A program made the translations under genes and the position numbers. From NCBI RefSeq assembly GCF_001625305.1, contig NW_017803987.1, positions 1,534,823 through 1,598,822 on the forward strand: DNA of 64,000 nucleotides. Reading direction: 5' to 3'. Below the pieces are notes generated by a model. The model was not told the DNA's origin. It saw only the letters and a program-made list of their open reading frames with translations, and did no database searches. Below are positions 61,278 to 64,000 of this stretch, one piece after another; positions within the stretch are counted from its first letter, which is position 1; the number at the start of each line of letters is the position of its first letter. Source of the DNA: Branchiostoma belcheri. Its lineage: Eukaryota > Chordata > Leptocardii > Amphioxiformes > Branchiostomatidae.

Positions 61278-63744
61278 CTAGTTGTGTCGGTATAACAAGG
61301 ATTTCTCCGGGTTGCTGGTGTCTATACTGTCCCAGTGAGGGAAGATGAATGGGAGGTGGTCTGTCTTGTCCTGAGCGATGGGGGAAAGGCACCGGGCGAG
61401 AAACTGGCTCCCTTCCCTCGAGAGATGGAGCCCGTCCGAGAGAAACTTACGCCAGTCCTGGAACAACAATAAAAAAACATTGAACTAGAAAGGTAACATT
61501 TGCAAAGCAAATGCATAATGTTTACCTTTGCATATGGTCTACTCTGTTAATTCTTACTCAAACACATTCATATATAATGGTCAGACAGGAGTCTAAATCC
61601 CTCCTGCTATAAAATTGCAACATGATGTAACCCAACACCAGTTACCATGGTGATAGACTGTGTGGTTCAGATCACTGACCTTATTTGTTTGGAGATGAAG
61701 AAGAGGAAGAAGAAACAGAGCAAAAACAATATGTTTTTGTCTGTGAAGGTAAATAAAAAGTTTAGTTGACTAGTACAAACTGTAACATTTGTCGTAAAAA
61801 GTTATGTAGAGCTAAGTTTTATGAATGCTTTATTTGAGCTATAACTAGACACTATTGGAGATGTAAAGATGAAGACAAACAAACAAAATAGATACTAGTA
61901 GACAGGGAGAGAGACAGGTTTTGAGAGGGAGAGAAAGAGAGAAAGAAAGGGAGAGCTGTCTAATTTTACCTTCTCATTCTGCATGTAGGTGTAAAGGTCT
62001 ACACAGGATGTCTGTTTCTCCACAGCCACCTCACAGCACATCTTGGCATACTGTCCAGTCACTGCATTCAACCTGTTCAACTTTAGACCTGCAAGTACAT
62101 GTACCAAAAATACAAAACTGTTACACAGCATATATTCACACTCCAGAAAAACAATGAAAGCACCTCCTGCGGCCTGTTCCCTAACCTCCAAACAAATGTT
62201 GGGAAGTATATTTAATCATTATGTTATCCTATCTGCCCTTTTCTTCATTAAACTGCATCTCTTGATTAAGAGCAAACTGTAGCATTTAAAAACAAATGTT
62301 TAAAATCACAGCAGTCGATCCAGAGTCTCTAGACAATGAGAAAGCAAGGCCATCTAATAACCTCCATGAAAAATGGAGGTATGTTTTTGGCGTGTCTGTG
62401 TGTGTCCGTCTGTCTGTCTGCGTGTGTTTCCAGACATTTGCGGCCAGCATAACTTTTGAACCTTTGGCTGGATTGTAATGATATTTGGTATGTGGGTAGG
62501 TGTTAGGAAGACCAAGGTCAAATATGGGCATCCTGGTGGATGACCTTGGTACTGAAGCAGAACTTCCGGTTTTTGTATCTTTTGTCCTGAACATACTATG
62601 GTCTTGTTTTGATATTAGGTTAAGTGATCTATGACTTGTCCTACCTTTTTCTTTACAGACCTTCCTCCATTCAGCCTCGTCCAGTGGAGGTGGGGTGATG
62701 AGGATGATCTTCTCGGGGCCGATGCCCTGACCCTGGAGGTAGTGGACCATGTCCCTGAGGTTCTTCTTGTAGCTTTCCAGTGGTACATGTTGTTGTGGGT
62801 TCTCCTCTGAAACAGGGACAGAGGTCAAGGGTAAATGTCAAAGTTCATGAAAGGTTATCAAACTTTAGGAAACAAGTTTCCAGTGGTACATGTTGTTGTG
62901 GGTTCTCCTCTGAAACAGGGGCAAAGGTCAAGGGTAAATGTCAAAGTTCATGAAAGGTTATCAAACTTTAGGAAACAAGTTTCCAGTGGTACATGTTGTT
63001 GTGGGTTCTCCTCTGAAACAGGGGCAAAGGTCAAGGGTCAATGTCAAAGTTCATGAAAGGTTAACAAACTAGAAAAACAAGTGTTTTGAGTTCTTGAGGT
63101 TGATCTTGTAGCTTTCCAGTGGTATATGTTGTTGTGGGTTCTCCTCTGAAACAGGGGCAAAGGTCAAGGTTAAATGTCAAAGTTCATGAAAGGTTATCAA
63201 ACTAGAAAAACAAGTTTCCAGTGTTACATGCTGTTGTGGTTCTCCTCTGAAACAGGTGTTAAGGTCAAGGGTAGATGTCAAAGTTCGTGACAGGTTATGA
63301 AACTACAGAAGTGTTTTGGGTCTTCATGAATGTATCAGAACTATGGAGGGGACTGTATATTGTATGATGTAATTCAATTGGGTATTACACCACTTCCTGA
63401 ATTCCATTTACACTACAGTACAGGCTTGCTTCATTGTCAATCATACGTCAAAATCACCTCCCATCCACCATGCATAACAGAGAGACAAACCCACATCTCA
63501 GCTACCCAAAACAGTGCTTCCATACCTAGAAACAATTAAAGTTAGTTTAAGAACAAAACAAAAAAGTTGATTTATGTTGATGTGTTTACCATCCCTACCT
63601 TTTAAGGAAGAGTCGTTAGCACCAAAGAATATAATGACTAGTACGACATCGGAGGCGTTCTCCTGGTTGATGACCTGTGGTTGGATCATGTTGGCCCACG
63701 TTGTGTTGTAACCAGAGAAACCTCGGCAGATGATGTCACATTTC
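61278..63744 (-). CDS. IAH1: IAH1-like SGNH/GDSL esterase, 3' part of gene
   Basis: Exons: 63599-63744, 62645-62806, 61970-62088, 61278-61457; upstream exon(s) lie past the right edge. The frame is continuous through all four. The protein resembles the isoamyl acetate-hydrolysing esterase 1 homologue, a GDSL-type lipase/esterase. Seen in order: CRGFSGYNTTWANMI (block II region), IIFFGANDSSLKG (block III, with the oxyanion Asn), PQQHVPLESYKKNLRDMVHY, KIILITPPPLDEAEW, LKLNRLNAVTGQYAKMC, and SDGLHLSREGSQFL, which carries the catalytic Asp and His (DxxH). The nucleophilic Ser block (GDS) must be encoded beyond 64000. Length and spacing fit the roughly 250-residue family. A tandem repeat copying the 5' end of exon 62645-62806 fills the intron upstream of it. 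The C-terminus (NPEKSLLYRHN) is specific to this copy. The true substrate in animals is not well defined. Confidence 0.93.
61490..61755 (+). repeat. Copy of the 260-bp TTTACCTTC...GAAGGTAAA repeat in an IAH1 intron
   Basis: Begins GGTAACATTTGCAAAGCAAATG, itself a short palindrome, and ends AACAATATGTTTTTGTCTGTGAAGG. It is nearly identical over its first 100 bases to 63786-63900 and is related to 57130-57345 and 14430-14712. Confidence 0.85.
62772..63300. repeat. Tandem repeat derived from an IAH1 exon-intron boundary
   Basis: A unit of about 104 bp, TTTCCAGTGGTACATGTTGT then GTGGGTTCTCCTCTGAAACA, GGTCAAGGGTAAATGTCAAAG and GTTCATGAAAGGTTATCAAA, occurs about five times. The first copy overlaps the 5' end of the real exon (62645-62806). 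The fourth, near 63090, includes about 15 more exon-like bases. Each copy repeats the splice acceptor. Confidence 0.92.
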
Positions 63745-63785
63745 CTGTAAAAAGAGAATAGGTAACTAATTTACAAATTAACTAG

Positions 63786-64000
63786 AGAAGTAACATTTGC
63801 AAAGCAAATGCATAATGTTTACCTTCGGACATGGTTTCCTCTGTTAATTCTTACTCAAATACATTCACATACATGTACTACTAGTATATGGTGACAGGAG
63901 CAGAGCAGACTATGAAATTGCAACATTATGTAAACCCCAAGACCAGTCACCATGGTGACAGCCGTACAACAAATCATGTCATTGGTCAGGTCAGAGGTCA
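63786..64000 (+). repeat. Copy of the 260-bp repeat, cut by the window edge
   Basis: Starts AAGTAACATTTGCAAAGCAA as in 61490-61755 and continues with CACCATGGTGACAGC and TCATTGGTCAGGTCAGAGGTC. Confidence 0.85.

Overview
This is animal nuclear DNA with intron-rich genes, dense short dispersed repeats, tRNA-derived SINEs, MITE-like foldback elements and (CA)n tracts. The gene repertoire (type II transmembrane serine proteases with SEA and LDLa modules, a C-type lectin, a GT31 glycosyltransferase, ADRM1, GID8, IAH1), the compact intron style and the repeats point to a cephalochordate such as Branchiostoma. The species is an inference; the metazoan origin is certain. All gene models were built by hand from splice consensus, reading-frame continuity and homology. 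For every complete model the joined exons form an uninterrupted frame.

Layout. 126-575 (-): first exon of a membrane protein with an N-terminal SEA half, running off the left edge. 2831-5786 (-): small type II membrane protein with a Ser/Thr-rich stalk and two LDLa modules; a dead mariner element sits in one intron. 8396-10432 (-): 5'-truncated RTE-type non-LTR retrotransposon with an 11-bp target-site duplication. 11551-14834 (-): 480-aa beta-1,3-glycosyltransferase whose stem includes an exonised repeat. 17034-24095 (-): 554-aa serine protease (TM, three LDLa plus one degenerate LDLa, trypsin). 29503-39847 (-): 835-aa serine protease (PPxY-bearing cytoplasmic tail, TM, SEA, eight LDLa, trypsin). 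41562-45527 (+): 374-aa type II C-type lectin. 47668-53109 (-): ADRM1/RPN13. 54330-56942 (+): GID8, head-to-head with ADRM1. 61278 to the right edge (-): 3' part of IAH1.

The left 45 kb is a run of six genes for signal-anchored surface or Golgi proteins, with LDLa and trypsin modules shared between neighbours; the two proteases look like a tandem duplication. The right 16 kb holds two housekeeping ubiquitin-proteasome genes that share a roughly 0.4-kb promoter region containing a TCTCGCGAGA palindrome, followed by a metabolic esterase gene. I found no wholly new molecular system. The most informative observations are the divergent ADRM1/GID8 pair, the repeat exonised into a glycosyltransferase, a long hairpin lying against a 3' splice site, duplicated splice acceptors in IAH1, two GC-AG introns, and the modular expansion of LDLa/SEA proteases.
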